A DNA stretch of 13,804 bases, from assembly GCA_013138755.1 (NCBI GenBank), contig WTCC01000163.1, positions 1 to 13,804 of the forward strand. The letters run 5' to 3'. Within the stretch, counting starts at the first letter, position 1; the number at the start of each line of letters is the position of its first letter. The position numbers were made by a program, and so were the translations under genes. Below the pieces are notes generated by a model that was given only the letters and a program-made list of their open reading frames with translations, searched no databases and was not told the origin of the DNA. Shown one piece after another: positions 1 through 8,297 of the stretch. Source of the DNA: Gammaproteobacteria bacterium (GTDB lineage Bacteria; Pseudomonadota; Gammaproteobacteria; SZUA-229).

Positions 1-315
1 GCCTGAGAGACCTTTATCTTTTATGTCTAGTAATATGAAGTGTAAAAGATTGCTGCCGATACCTTGATGACGAAATTCAGTCAACACTGCCATGCGACCC
101 AGTTGACCATCAGGTTTTAATCTTGCGACTGCAACGACTCTGTTATTCATCGTTGCAAGATAGTGTGTGGAGGATTCGTCATGATCATCCCATTCCATCT
201 CTTCAGGTACGCTTTGTTCTTGAACGAAGACCTGGTGGCGTATTGCTGATAAAACTTCTTTATCGTCCTTCCAGTTGGCGATCCGGCTTGTTACTGTTGG
301 TTTATCATTATGCAT
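1..315 (-). CDS. GNAT family N-acetyltransferase, 3' end cut by window edge
   Basis: This reading frame starts at an ATG at 315 on the minus strand and is open for 105 codons to the window edge, so the C-terminus is missing. The visible protein has the pattern IRHQVFVQEQSVPEE at residues 25-39 followed by an acidic WDDHDE stretch, which is typical of ElaA/YjcF-like GNAT proteins. The acetyl-CoA pyrophosphate-binding loop R-H-Q-G-I-G lies at about residues 82-87, after a beta strand reading LGRMAVL. The family transfers an acetyl group from acetyl-CoA to an amine; the substrate here cannot be read from the sequence. It begins 16 bases after the roxA stop codon on the same strand, so it is probably cotranscribed with roxA and purB. 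No Shine-Dalgarno is visible before the ATG. The family call is firm and the substrate is unknown. Confidence 0.85.
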   Translation of the reverse strand, partial: MHNDKPTVTSRIANWKDDKEVLSAIRHQVFVQEQSVPEEMEWDDHDESSTHYLATMNNRVVAVARLKPDGQLGRMAVLTEFRHQGIGSNLLHFILLDIKDKGLSG

Positions 316-331
316 TAGTTTTTATAACTTA

Positions 332-1528
332 TTAATCGATGATAAGTGAGCCGTTATTAAATAATGTGAGCAGAGTAATCTGATCAGCTGATGTCATGAT
401 TTTTTCGAGTTGTGAAAACTCGATTGCCTGCTTGCTGCAGAGTAACTCAGCAAATGCTCTGTCTGTTGTATAACTGATTCCGTCTACAAACAGTAATGAC
501 GAATGTTCAGTATGGCTGAATAAAAAGTTAGAGTAGGGAGATTGTTTTAAGGCAGACTGTAATGCTGCTTTACGTAATTCGTCGAAATCGATATCAGGCT
601 CATGGCATGTTAGATCTTCAAAGGCTTTATTGTCGCTAGTGTATTCGCCTAGCCATGATCTCACCTGTTCACGGTCAATTGATAGTCCTTGTTTAAGGTA
701 TTCGATAAATTCAGTGATAGTGTCTTCTGATATTTCAGCGTGATGTCTGGGTACTATTGGCGACATATCGCTGTAACGACTGTTATCTTGTTTGTTCTCG
801 TTAAGATGATGGATGTAATCACTGGTGATGGTTTTTAAAGAAGGTGCCCTGAAGCCAATAGAGGCAGTCATGCAATGTTCGGCATTACCATCCGCATCCT
901 GGCTGGCTTGTGCTACACCATGATGAGCCACATTCGGTGGCAGATATAGCATGTCACCTGCACTTAGTAACCACTCCTGTTCAGGGTCAAATGCTTTTAA
1001 TATGGATAAGTCGCAGTTACTTAAGATCTCTTTATCGAAATGTTCACTGATCTTCCATAAGCGTTGCCCGCTGAGTTGTAATAAAAAAACATCGTAGGCA
1101 TCTGTGTGGGGTCCAACAGACCCGCCGGTAGGTGCGTAACTAATCATTAAGTCATCGATACGCCAGTCCGGGATAAATCGAAAGCAATTGACTAAGGATT
1201 GAGTCTCAGGGCAGTGTCTTTCGATATCGCTGACCAATAGAGACCAATCTGTCTCCGGAAGCTGGCTGAATCGTGATTCGTCAAAAGGGCCGAATTCGAC
1301 TTGCCAGTTTTGATTGCTGCCTTTGTTTTTAGCCAGGACAAGTCGTGAGTTAACGCGTTCTTCGCAGGCAAGTCCGGCTAGTTCATCTGCTGATATCGGT
1401 GATTGTAGATCGACAAAAGCATTCTTGATGAGCAGTGGCTTCTTTTGCCAGTATTGTGTTAAAAATTCTTCAACGCTGGTCGTGCCTAAACAGGATCTAC
1501 CTTGCCAGAGAAAACTTTCCTGTGTCAT
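332..1528 (-). CDS. roxA: RoxA/YcfD-like JmjC oxygenase, ribosomal protein L16 arginine 3-hydroxylase
   Basis: The 398-residue protein matches the RoxA (YcfD) family, Fe(II)- and 2-oxoglutarate-dependent dioxygenases that in E. coli hydroxylate an arginine of ribosomal protein L16 (E. coli length about 373). The cupin core is clear: GGSVGPHTDAYDVFLLQLSG carries the iron ligands His141 and Asp143, and PPNVAHHG supplies the third ligand, His202. GQRLWKI follows the first strand set, as in YcfD. The C-terminal part, about residues 260-398, fits the dimerisation and winged-helix region of the family. The gene lies 22 bases downstream of purB on the same strand and 16 bases upstream of the GNAT gene, which suggests an operon. 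No Shine-Dalgarno is apparent; the bases before the ATG are AT-rich. The enzyme family is secure. The L16 target is inferred from E. coli. Confidence 0.9.
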   Translation of the reverse strand: MTQESFLWQGRSCLGTTSVEEFLTQYWQKKPLLIKNAFVDLQSPISADELAGLACEERVNSRLVLAKNKGSNQNWQVEFGPFDESRFSQLPETDWSLLVSDIERHCPETQSLVNCFRFIPDWRIDDLMISYAPTGGSVGPHTDAYDVFLLQLSGQRLWKISEHFDKEILSNCDLSILKAFDPEQEWLLSAGDMLYLPPNVAHHGVAQASQDADGNAEHCMTASIGFRAPSLKTITSDYIHHLNENKQDNSRYSDMSPIVPRHHAEISEDTITEFIEYLKQGLSIDREQVRSWLGEYTSDNKAFEDLTCHEPDIDFDELRKAALQSALKQSPYSNFLFSHTEHSSLLFVDGISYTTDRAFAELLCSKQAIEFSQLEKIMTSADQITLLTLFNNGSLIID

Positions 1529-1550
1529 TATTTATTAGAGTCGATGAGCG

Positions 1551-3009
<1,459 letters not shown>

Positions 3010-4377
3010 ATGAGTGGTTTTAGAACAGAAAAAGATAGTATGGGGCAATTGCAAGTTCCTGAGGATGCGGTTTACGGTGCGCAGACTCAGCGTGCAGTCG
3101 ACAATTTTCCGATAAGCGGAATTACGCTGCCTGCAGCATTTATCCAGGCTCTGGGTCTGGTCAAACAAGCATGTGCAAATGCCAATCATCGTCTGGGTGG
3201 TCTTGACGAAAATCATCGTCGTGCAATCTCATCTATCTGTGATGATATTGTCGGTGGTCGATTAATGGATCAGTTTCCTCTCGATGTCTTTCAGACCGGA
3301 TCGGCTACCAGCACTAATATGAATGCCAATGAAGTGATAGCGAATCTGGCATCGAAAGAAGCGGGTGACGTGGTGCATCCGAACGATCATGTGAATATGA
3401 GCCAGAGTTCGAACGATGTTATTCCTACAACGATACACGTCAGTGCAGCAATCACCTGTCATCAGCAGCTTATACCGGCCATCAATCATCTTATCTCTAC
3501 GATAGATAATAAAGCCGCATCATTAGCATCAGTCATCAAAACAGGTCGAACACATCTGATGGATGCTATGCCAGTCAGTCTGGGGCAAGAGCTATCCGGT
3601 TGGTCAGCGCAGTTGCAAACCTCATTGAGACAGATAGAGAATACGCTGCCAGAAATTCATCAGCTGGCAATCGGTGCTACTGCAGTTGGTACTGGAATAA
3701 ATGCGGATAAAGATTTTGGCGGTATGGTTGCGGAAGAACTGTCTAACGCAACGGGTCTGTCTTTTAAAGTGGCGAGTAATCCATTTGCTGCATTAAGCGC
3801 ACAGGATGCAGCCGTCGCATTGAGCGGGCAATTAAAGACACTGGCGACGACATTGATGAAGATTTCTAATGATCTGCGCTGGATGAATAGTGGTCCACTG
3901 GCGGGTATCGGTGAGATTGCTCTGCCTGCGCTACAGCCTGGTAGTAGTATAATGCCAGGTAAAGTGAATCCGGTCATACCGGAAGCGATGACGATGGTCT
4001 GTGCCCAGGTCATGGGCAATGACCTGACAATCACTATCGCAGGGCAGTCAGGTAATTTTCAATTAAATGTGATGTTGCCAGTGGTAGCGCATAATTTACT
4101 ACAAAGCATCGAAATATTGTCTAATACCTCACGTCTTCTGGCTGACAAGGCGATCGAAGGATTTACTGTTAATGAAGAAAATATCAGTGAAGCCTTATCA
4201 AAAAATCCGATTCTAGTCACGGCGTTAAACACCGTTATCGGTTATGAATTAGGCGCGAAAATAGCCAAGACGGCCTATGCAGAGGGACGTGCTGTTATCG
4301 ATGTTGCAATGGATATGACAGATCTGTCTCGAGCGGAGCTGGAAGAGTTATTAGACCCAAAAAAACTTATCGGTTAA
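3010..4377 (+). CDS. fumC: Class II fumarate hydratase
   Basis: FumC interconverts fumarate and L-malate in the TCA cycle; class II enzymes are iron-independent, oxygen-stable tetramers. The reading frame is open from a TTG at 2986. I prefer the ATG at 3010 because GAGG lies nine bases before it and the resulting N-terminus, M-S-G-F-R-T-E-K-D-S-M-G, lines up with E. coli FumC. This gives 455 residues. Visible motifs, numbered from 3010, are VYGAQTQRAV near 21-30, MSQSSNDVIPT at about 130-140, GRTHLMDA at about 179-186 with His182, and the signature GSSIMPGKVNP at about 311-321. TGSATSTNMNANEV is the conserved substrate-site segment. Aspartase is the main alternative in this superfamily, but the overall match is to FumC. 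It is divergent from purB and convergent with mltD, whose stop codon is 25 bases away. Confidence 0.94.
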   Translation: MSGFRTEKDSMGQLQVPEDAVYGAQTQRAVDNFPISGITLPAAFIQALGLVKQACANANHRLGGLDENHRRAISSICDDIVGGRLMDQFPLDVFQTGSATSTNMNANEVIANLASKEAGDVVHPNDHVNMSQSSNDVIPTTIHVSAAITCHQQLIPAINHLISTIDNKAASLASVIKTGRTHLMDAMPVSLGQELSGWSAQLQTSLRQIENTLPEIHQLAIGATAVGTGINADKDFGGMVAEELSNATGLSFKVASNPFAALSAQDAAVALSGQLKTLATTLMKISNDLRWMNSGPLAGIGEIALPALQPGSSIMPGKVNPVIPEAMTMVCAQVMGNDLTITIAGQSGNFQLNVMLPVVAHNLLQSIEILSNTSRLLADKAIEGFTVNEENISEALSKNPILVTALNTVIGYELGAKIAKTAYAEGRAVIDVAMDMTDLSRAELEELLDPKKLIG

Positions 4378-4402
4378 TGAGTGGGTGTGTGACCGCAGAT
4401 AT

Positions 4403-6079
4403 TTAACCTCGGCTACCACTCTGTTCGGTAACGTCGATATATAATTTCAGGCGCTGTCCGGGTTTTAGATACTTTCCTTTGATCGTATTCCAGCGATGTA
4501 GGTCGTTGACGCTAACATGATATCTGCTGGCAATACGAGATAAAGAGTCGCCATTTCTTACCGTATAGTGAATTGATCTGACCGTACTGTTCGGATTGTG
4601 ACTCTTGACTGCGGTTTTACTGCCTTTGGTCCAGACCACCAGTTTCTGTCCTTTTCTTAAAGGATCTTTGATCGCCATGCCATTCCATTTGGCTAGTTTA
4701 TGCATGTCCACATTATATTTCTTAGCGATCTCCCAGAAACTCTCGCCATTCTGTACGATGTGATTGACGCGGGTTTTGCTGCCGCCACGTTTTTTATTCT
4801 GAGTGGATTTTAATCGTTGAGATGATGATAGGGCGTAGCTGCTCTTGTTTTTACTCGAAAGCGGTATGATCAAGTACTTTCCTTCGCGGATTCCATTGCT
4901 TCGGATATCATTAACCTTTTTTAAATGCTTAACCGAAGTGTTATATTTCAGCGCGATGTGACTTAAAGTTTCACCGGATTTTATTTTATGGCGGCTCCAG
5001 CGCAAGTGTTTTTCGACAGGTAGCGCCGCATAGTTGGCTTCAAATTTCTCTGCTGATTCTATGGGTAATATTAATGAATGTGGTCCGTCAGGATCTGTCG
5101 CCCAGCGATTAAATGCAGGGTTAAAGTTATACAATGTTTCAAGATCTATCTCTGCAAGTTCTGCTGCTAAGGCTAAATCAAGCTGGGCTTTGGTCTTTAC
5201 CTGCTTAAACCCGGGTGAGTCGGCGATGGGTCGAAGGCTGATGGAATACTTTTCAGGGTTGAGGATAATCTCTTTGAGTGCCAGTAACTTAGGTACGTAA
5301 GCTTGTGTTTCTTTCGGTAGTTTCAGGTGCCAGAAATCAGTTGGTTTATTAAGACGTTTGTTTTTTCTGATAGCGCGTCTCACTGTACCTGAACCAGAAT
5401 TATATGATGCTAACGCTAGCATCCAGTCGCCTTTGAATTGTTTGTTTAATTTTTCCAGATAGTTTAATGCTGCCTGTGTAGAAGCATATATGTCACGTCG
5501 GCCGTCATACCACCAGTTTTGCTTCAAGCCGTAATATTTACCGGTTGATGGAATGAATTGCCAGATTCCAGCAGCTCGGCCATGTGAATAGGCGAAGGGT
5601 TGATAAGCACTTTCCACGATAGGGAGTAAGGCTAGCTCGGTCGGTAGGTTACGTTTTTCTGCTTCCTCTACGATGTAATATAAAAATGGCTCTGCACGGG
5701 TCATAACACGTTGCATATATTCTGGATGCTTGGCAAACCATTTGACTTCAGTTTTTAATGCTTTGTGTTGAATATCATCAGGTAGTTGAAAGCCTGTGCG
5801 GATACGAGGCCAGATATCTTGCACTGGCTTAGCAGCAGGTTCAGTAATGTCTGTTTTAGTCTGTGTGATATTATCGAGAGACGCTGTTGCTACTGATGCA
5901 CTAGTGATCGTATGCAAAGAGCTGGCATGCAAAGAACTTGTCTGAGCCACAGGTGGTATCGCTTCAGTATCGACAGCAGCTTTAGTCTCATTACAGGCCG
6001 CAAGTAAAAAACAATTAGCCAGTATGAAGGCAGCTGACAGAAGCGAAAAATTTGTGTTAGAACGAGATGGAATATTCAA
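4403..6079 (-). CDS. mltD: MltD-type membrane-bound lytic murein transglycosylase, lipoprotein with three LysM repeats
   Basis: The enzyme would cleave peptidoglycan glycan strands with formation of 1,6-anhydromuramic acid. The 558-residue protein has a lipoprotein signal peptide ending in the lipobox LAAC (Cys29), a low-complexity Ser/Thr/Ala linker to about residue 85, then an SLT (GH23) domain. In that domain ELALLPIVESAYQPFA contains the catalytic Glu156, GRAAGIWQFIPSTG is at 167-180 and ASYNSGSGTV is at 224-233. Three LysM repeats follow, at about 364-406, 439-482 and 504-547, each with a Y/H-x-I/V-x-x-G-E/D-(S/T)-(L/F) start. E. coli MltD has 452 residues and two LysM repeats. The start is a TTG at 6079: an in-frame stop lies five codons upstream and no ATG or GTG lies between. 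No Shine-Dalgarno is visible. The gene is divergent from rnhA, as mltD is near rnhA/dnaQ in other gammaproteobacteria. Confidence 0.93.
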   Translation of the reverse strand: MNIPSRSNTNFSLLSAAFILANCFLLAACNETKAAVDTEAIPPVAQTSSLHASSLHTITSASVATASLDNITQTKTDITEPAAKPVQDIWPRIRTGFQLPDDIQHKALKTEVKWFAKHPEYMQRVMTRAEPFLYYIVEEAEKRNLPTELALLPIVESAYQPFAYSHGRAAGIWQFIPSTGKYYGLKQNWWYDGRRDIYASTQAALNYLEKLNKQFKGDWMLALASYNSGSGTVRRAIRKNKRLNKPTDFWHLKLPKETQAYVPKLLALKEIILNPEKYSISLRPIADSPGFKQVKTKAQLDLALAAELAEIDLETLYNFNPAFNRWATDPDGPHSLILPIESAEKFEANYAALPVEKHLRWSRHKIKSGETLSHIALKYNTSVKHLKKVNDIRSNGIREGKYLIIPLSSKNKSSYALSSSQRLKSTQNKKRGGSKTRVNHIVQNGESFWEIAKKYNVDMHKLAKWNGMAIKDPLRKGQKLVVWTKGSKTAVKSHNPNSTVRSIHYTVRNGDSLSRIASRYHVSVNDLHRWNTIKGKYLKPGQRLKLYIDVTEQSGSRG

Positions 6080-6132
6080 TGTATTAGCACGCTATGATTT
6101 ATTATTATTTTTTAGTAGAGACAACTGCTGAG

Positions 6133-6151
6133 CTGATGACAAAAACATCAG
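6133..6151. other. Small hairpin in the presumed mltD leader
   Basis: CTGATG at 6133-6138 and CATCAG at 6146-6151 form a six-base-pair stem with the seven-base loop ACAAAAA. If mltD is transcribed from the -35 at 6215-6210, this hairpin lies in its 5' untranslated region, about 55-70 bases before the TTG start. The stem is short, so function is uncertain. Confidence 0.3.
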
Positions 6152-6173
6152 AGATTGAGACTGGTTTTATATG

Positions 6174-6198
6174 ACGCAGCACTATAATATCGCTGCGT
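6174..6198. promoter_or_regulatory. Operator-like inverted repeat between mltD and rnhA
   Basis: Perfect seven-base arms ACGCAGC (6174-6180) and GCTGCGT (6192-6198) flank an 11-base AT-rich centre that contains a consensus TATAAT at 6183-6188. The GC-rich arms stand out from their AT-rich surroundings. The centre also holds the minus-strand TATTAT that could be the mltD -10. The geometry suits a dimeric DNA-binding protein acting on the mltD promoter, but no known regulator site is recognised. A transcript hairpin is the other reading. Confidence 0.4.
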
Positions 6199-6215
6199 AA
6201 AATTCTCGTTGTCAA
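6184..6215 (-). promoter_or_regulatory. Candidate mltD promoter
   Basis: On the minus strand a perfect -35 TTGACA lies at 6215-6210. The possible -10 elements are GATATT (6191-6186, spacer 18) or TATTAT (6189-6184, spacer 20); neither combines a good sequence with ideal spacing. The -35 overlaps the -35 of the opposing rnhA promoter almost base for base, so polymerase binding at one would exclude the other. Confidence 0.4.
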
Positions 6216-6238
6216 AAACACATTTAACTTGATATAAA
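6209..6238 (+). promoter_or_regulatory. Candidate rnhA promoter
   Basis: TTGTCA at 6209-6214 (five of six to the -35 consensus) is followed after 18 bases by TATAAA at 6233-6238 (five of six to the -10 consensus). Transcription would start near 6245, about 25 bases before the rnhA ATG. This is the best sigma-70-like promoter I see in the window. It overlaps the minus-strand TTGACA assigned to mltD. Confidence 0.5.
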
Positions 6239-6268
6239 TTGTACATCATCATTACATAAATAGGCCTT

Positions 6269-6712
6269 ATGAGCATAAATTTAGTTGAAATATATACCGA
6301 TGGCGCCTGTCGCGGTAATCCTGGCCCAGGTGGCTGGGGTGCTAGTTTGCGATTTAATGGGCAGCAGAAAGACCTGTTTGGTTCCGAAGCGGATACGACA
6401 AATAATCGTATGGAATTAATGGCAGTAATTCAGGCACTTGAAGCACTGACACGACCACATCCGGTAAAGATATACACAGATTCTAAATACGTTTTAGAAG
6501 GCATGACGAAATGGATGGAAGGCTGGAAGAAACGAGGCTGGAAAACAGCGGCTAAAAAACCGGTAAAAAATGTCGAATTATGGCAGCGACTGGATGCGGT
6601 GGTTCGGATTCATGATGTTAGCTGGCAGTGGGTGAAAGGTCATTCCGGACATGATGGCAATGAGTATGCGGATATGCTGGCCAACCGTGGTATTGATGAA
6701 ATGGGTAAATAA
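6269..6712 (+). CDS. rnhA: Ribonuclease HI
   Basis: RNase HI degrades the RNA strand of RNA-DNA hybrids, removing R-loops and primers. The 147-residue protein (E. coli: 155) shows all active-site residues: Asp11 in [16 protein letters not shown], Glu49 in NNRMELMA, Asp71 in YTDSKYV, and Asp135 in [10 protein letters not shown], plus the conserved His125 in VKGHSGH. The basic handle region with the tryptophan-rich [14 protein letters not shown] lies at about 81-94. A weak TAGG precedes the ATG at 6269 by four bases. It is followed on the same strand by dnaQ with a heptamer palindrome between them; in E. coli rnhA and dnaQ are divergent, so the codirectional order here differs. Confidence 0.97.
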   Translation: MSINLVEIYTDGACRGNPGPGGWGASLRFNGQQKDLFGSEADTTNNRMELMAVIQALEALTRPHPVKIYTDSKYVLEGMTKWMEGWKKRGWKTAAKKPVKNVELWQRLDAVVRIHDVSWQWVKGHSGHDGNEYADMLANRGIDEMGK

Positions 6713-6713
6713 T

Positions 6714-6783
6714 AGTTGGCAGTTGGCAGTTATCAGTTTACAGTAACTGCCAACTGCCAACTGCCAACTGCCAACTGCCAACT
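6714..6783. repeat. Heptamer palindrome between rnhA and dnaQ (AGTTGGC/GCCAACT)
   Basis: The element starts two bases after the last base of the rnhA TAA. It consists of ten contiguous heptamers in one register: AGTTGGC at 6714-6720 and 6721-6727, AGTTATC at 6728-6734, AGTTTAC at 6735-6741, AGTAACT at 6742-6748, then five exact GCCAACT copies from 6749 to 6783. Bases 6714-6732 and 6744-6762 form a perfect 19-base-pair stem with an 11-base loop. Because the right arm has surplus copies, the left arm can pair in several registers offset by seven bases. The last copy ends seven bases before the dnaQ ATG and occupies the ribosome-binding-site position. It shares 25 of 30 bases of its left end with the element after dnaQ. 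Confidence 0.95.
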
Positions 6784-6790
6784 TTAAATT

Positions 6791-7477
6791 ATGAGACAGA
6801 TCGTCCTCGATACAGAAACAACCGGTTTAGACCCAAAGCAGGGGCACAAGATTATTGAGATCGGTTGTGTCGAAATGATCAACCGCCGCTTAACCGGTAA
6901 TAATTATCACCAATATATACAGCCAGATCGTCATATAGATGAAGGTGCTCAGGCAGTACATGGTATCAGTAATGAGTCACTTGCTGATAAACCCCGGTTT
7001 TTGGATATCGTTAAAGATTTTATCGAATATATCGATGGTGCCGAGTTGATTATCCATAACGCACCGTTTGATGTCGGCTTCCTGGATAAAGAATTTAAAG
7101 ATGCCGGTGCTGAGTTCGGTAAAGTCAGTACCTACTGTTCAGTTATTGATACCCTGGTGATGGCGAGAAAGATGCGCCCAGGTAAGAAGAATAATCTGGA
7201 TATTTTATGTAAGACCTATGAAGTAAATAATGCGCATCGTGAGCTGCATGGCGCTTTACTCGATTCGGAGTTGTTAGCTGAAGTCTATCTGCACATGACG
7301 GGTGGGCAGAGTAATCTATCGTTGGACAGTGAAGAATCGGCAAGAAATGTGGCAGGTGACGTTGCGGTTAAAAAAATAGCAACTGACAGAAAGCCGATTA
7401 AAATTATTTCAGCAAGTGATGAAGAGCTCCTGGCGCATCAGGCGATTATTGAAAAGATGGGTGCCGATAGCTGGTGA
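6791..7477 (+). CDS. dnaQ: DNA polymerase III epsilon subunit (proofreading 3'-5' exonuclease)
   Basis: DnaQ is the editing exonuclease of the replicative polymerase. The 228-residue protein (E. coli: 243) is a DEDDh exonuclease with all catalytic residues: Asp7 and Glu9 in VLDTETTGLD (Exo I), Asp94 in HNAPFDVGFLD (Exo II), and His153 and Asp158 in HRELHGALLDSELLAEVYL (Exo III). QSNLSL at residues 173-178 sits where E. coli DnaQ has its beta-clamp-binding pentapeptide. The C-terminal part (about 180-228) is the linker and the alpha-subunit-binding tail. There is no Shine-Dalgarno before the ATG at 6791; instead a run of GCCAACT heptamers ends seven bases upstream. I see no separate dnaQ promoter, so it is probably cotranscribed with rnhA. 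Convergent with smpB. Confidence 0.96.
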   Translation: MRQIVLDTETTGLDPKQGHKIIEIGCVEMINRRLTGNNYHQYIQPDRHIDEGAQAVHGISNESLADKPRFLDIVKDFIEYIDGAELIIHNAPFDVGFLDKEFKDAGAEFGKVSTYCSVIDTLVMARKMRPGKKNNLDILCKTYEVNNAHRELHGALLDSELLAEVYLHMTGGQSNLSLDSEESARNVAGDVAVKKIATDRKPIKIISASDEELLAHQAIIEKMGADSW

Positions 7478-7627
7478 AAAGAAAGTTGGCGGTAGGCAGT
7501 TATCCGTTGTCAGAAAGAGCAAAAAAACCGAAACTTCCATGTATTGAAACAAACACTCATATAAGCAAGCCTGAACCCTATGAATTATTGTTTTTAACTG
7601 CCCACTAAAAACTGCCAACTTTCTTTT
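7477..7627. repeat. 151-base inverted-repeat element between dnaQ and smpB
   Basis: Perfect 14-base terminal inverted repeats, AAAAGAAAGTTGGC at 7477-7490 and its complement at 7614-7627, enclose a second inner pair of eight bases (7495-7502 with 7595-7602). The left side reads in heptamers from 7484: AGTTGGC, GGTAGGC, AGTTATC, CGTTGTC. The right side also reads in heptamers from 7593: TTTAACT, GCCCACT, AAAAACT, GCCAACT. About 92 bases of AT-rich sequence without a convincing gene fill the centre. The first base of the element is the last base of the dnaQ TGA. It looks like a degenerate and longer relative of the element at 6714-6783, or a small non-autonomous element. No target-site duplication is evident. 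Confidence 0.85.
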
Positions 7628-7633
7628 AAAAAT

Positions 7634-8113
7634 TCAGCGTATTTTTAACGTCCGGGCTTTTTCTCTTTCCCAGTCACGATCTTTGAGTGCTGCTCGTTTG
7701 TCGTGTGCTTTTTTACCTTTAGCGAGTCCGATGTCTATTTTTACCCGACCGTTCTTTTTCCAGAACAGGGCGAGTGGCACCAGTGTGTATCCTTTGCGTT
7801 CGATCTGGCCGATCAGACGATCGATCTCATGGCGGTGCATCAGTATTTTTCTAGAGCGAGTGGGGCTAGGATGAATATGAGTAGATGTCGAAATTAAAGG
7901 TGTGATGGTGCCGCCAACCCACTCCAACTCACCATTTTTGGCAAAGATATAACTCTCATCAATCTGCGCTTTTCCCTCACGCAGGCTTTTCACTTCCCAT
8001 CCCTCAAGCACCAGTCCACCTTCGAAAGTAGACTCAATAGTGTAGTCATAGCGTGCTTTACGGTTGCGCGCAATGGTATTGTCATTCTGCTTTTTTTTAG
8101 GTTTTTTAGCCAT
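7634..8113 (-). CDS. smpB: SsrA-binding protein SmpB
   Basis: SmpB binds tmRNA (SsrA) and brings it to stalled ribosomes for trans-translation. The 159 residues match the usual length (E. coli 160). Conserved blocks include NRKARYDYTIESTFEGGLVL near 17-36, GWEVKSLREGKAQIDESYIF at about 38-57, and the C-terminal tail with GLAKGKKAHDKRAALKDRDW, the part that enters the mRNA channel. The protein is strongly basic, as expected. The ATG at 8113 begins the standard MAKKPKKK start; no Shine-Dalgarno is visible upstream. It is convergent with dnaQ and divergent from the transporter. The tmRNA gene itself is not in this window. Confidence 0.97.
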   Translation of the reverse strand: MAKKPKKKQNDNTIARNRKARYDYTIESTFEGGLVLEGWEVKSLREGKAQIDESYIFAKNGELEWVGGTITPLISTSTHIHPSPTRSRKILMHRHEIDRLIGQIERKGYTLVPLALFWKKNGRVKIDIGLAKGKKAHDKRAALKDRDWEREKARTLKIR

Positions 8114-8194
8114 TGTGTTTTGCTATCATAGGCAGGTAAAAATCTGGCTCGCAAGTATAGGGTATGTTGTACTTGCTGTCATATACTGTTGTGA

Positions 8195-8260
8195 CCAGTG
8201 ATACTGGGCTATTATTCGTCTATATATAACATAACAGCGAGTGTTACGCTGATAACTGTT
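8195..8260. promoter_or_regulatory. smpB/transporter divergent region with two inverted repeats
   Basis: The 184-base gap between smpB and the transporter contains a 13-base palindrome, CCAGT-GAT-ACTGG (8195-8207), and a hairpin-like site with CAGCG (8235-8239) and CGCTG (8247-8251) inside AACAG (8233-8237) and CTGTT (8256-8260). A -10-like TATTAT at 8210-8215 lies just after the first palindrome, but its -35 (TTGTGA at 8189-8194) is only 15 bases away. An operator is possible; no known consensus is matched. The rest of the gap shows nothing I can assign. Confidence 0.3.
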
Positions 8261-8297
8261 GAAATGAAAAAAATCCTACAGAAGATTTTATAAAATT

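Noticed and set aside
123..335. Plus-strand open frame of 70 codons at the left edge
   Set aside because: The minus strand over the same bases encodes a clear GNAT domain and the plus-strand translation has no recognisable pattern.
4378..4421. GAGTGG/CCACTC inverted repeat between fumC and mltD as a terminator
   Set aside because: The stem is only six base pairs with a loop of about 31 bases, part of it lies inside the mltD coding end, and no T tract follows.
6578..6781. Minus-strand open frame overlapping the end of rnhA and the heptamer tract
   Set aside because: Its N-terminal part is translated heptamer repeat and the rest is antisense to the conserved RNase HI C-terminus.
6714..6783. 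CRISPR-like array
   Set aside because: The repeats are contiguous heptamers with no spacers and no cas genes are present.
7477..7627. Classical rho-independent terminator
   Set aside because: The stem arms are separated by a loop of more than 100 bases. A T run follows on one side but there is no compact GC-rich hairpin.
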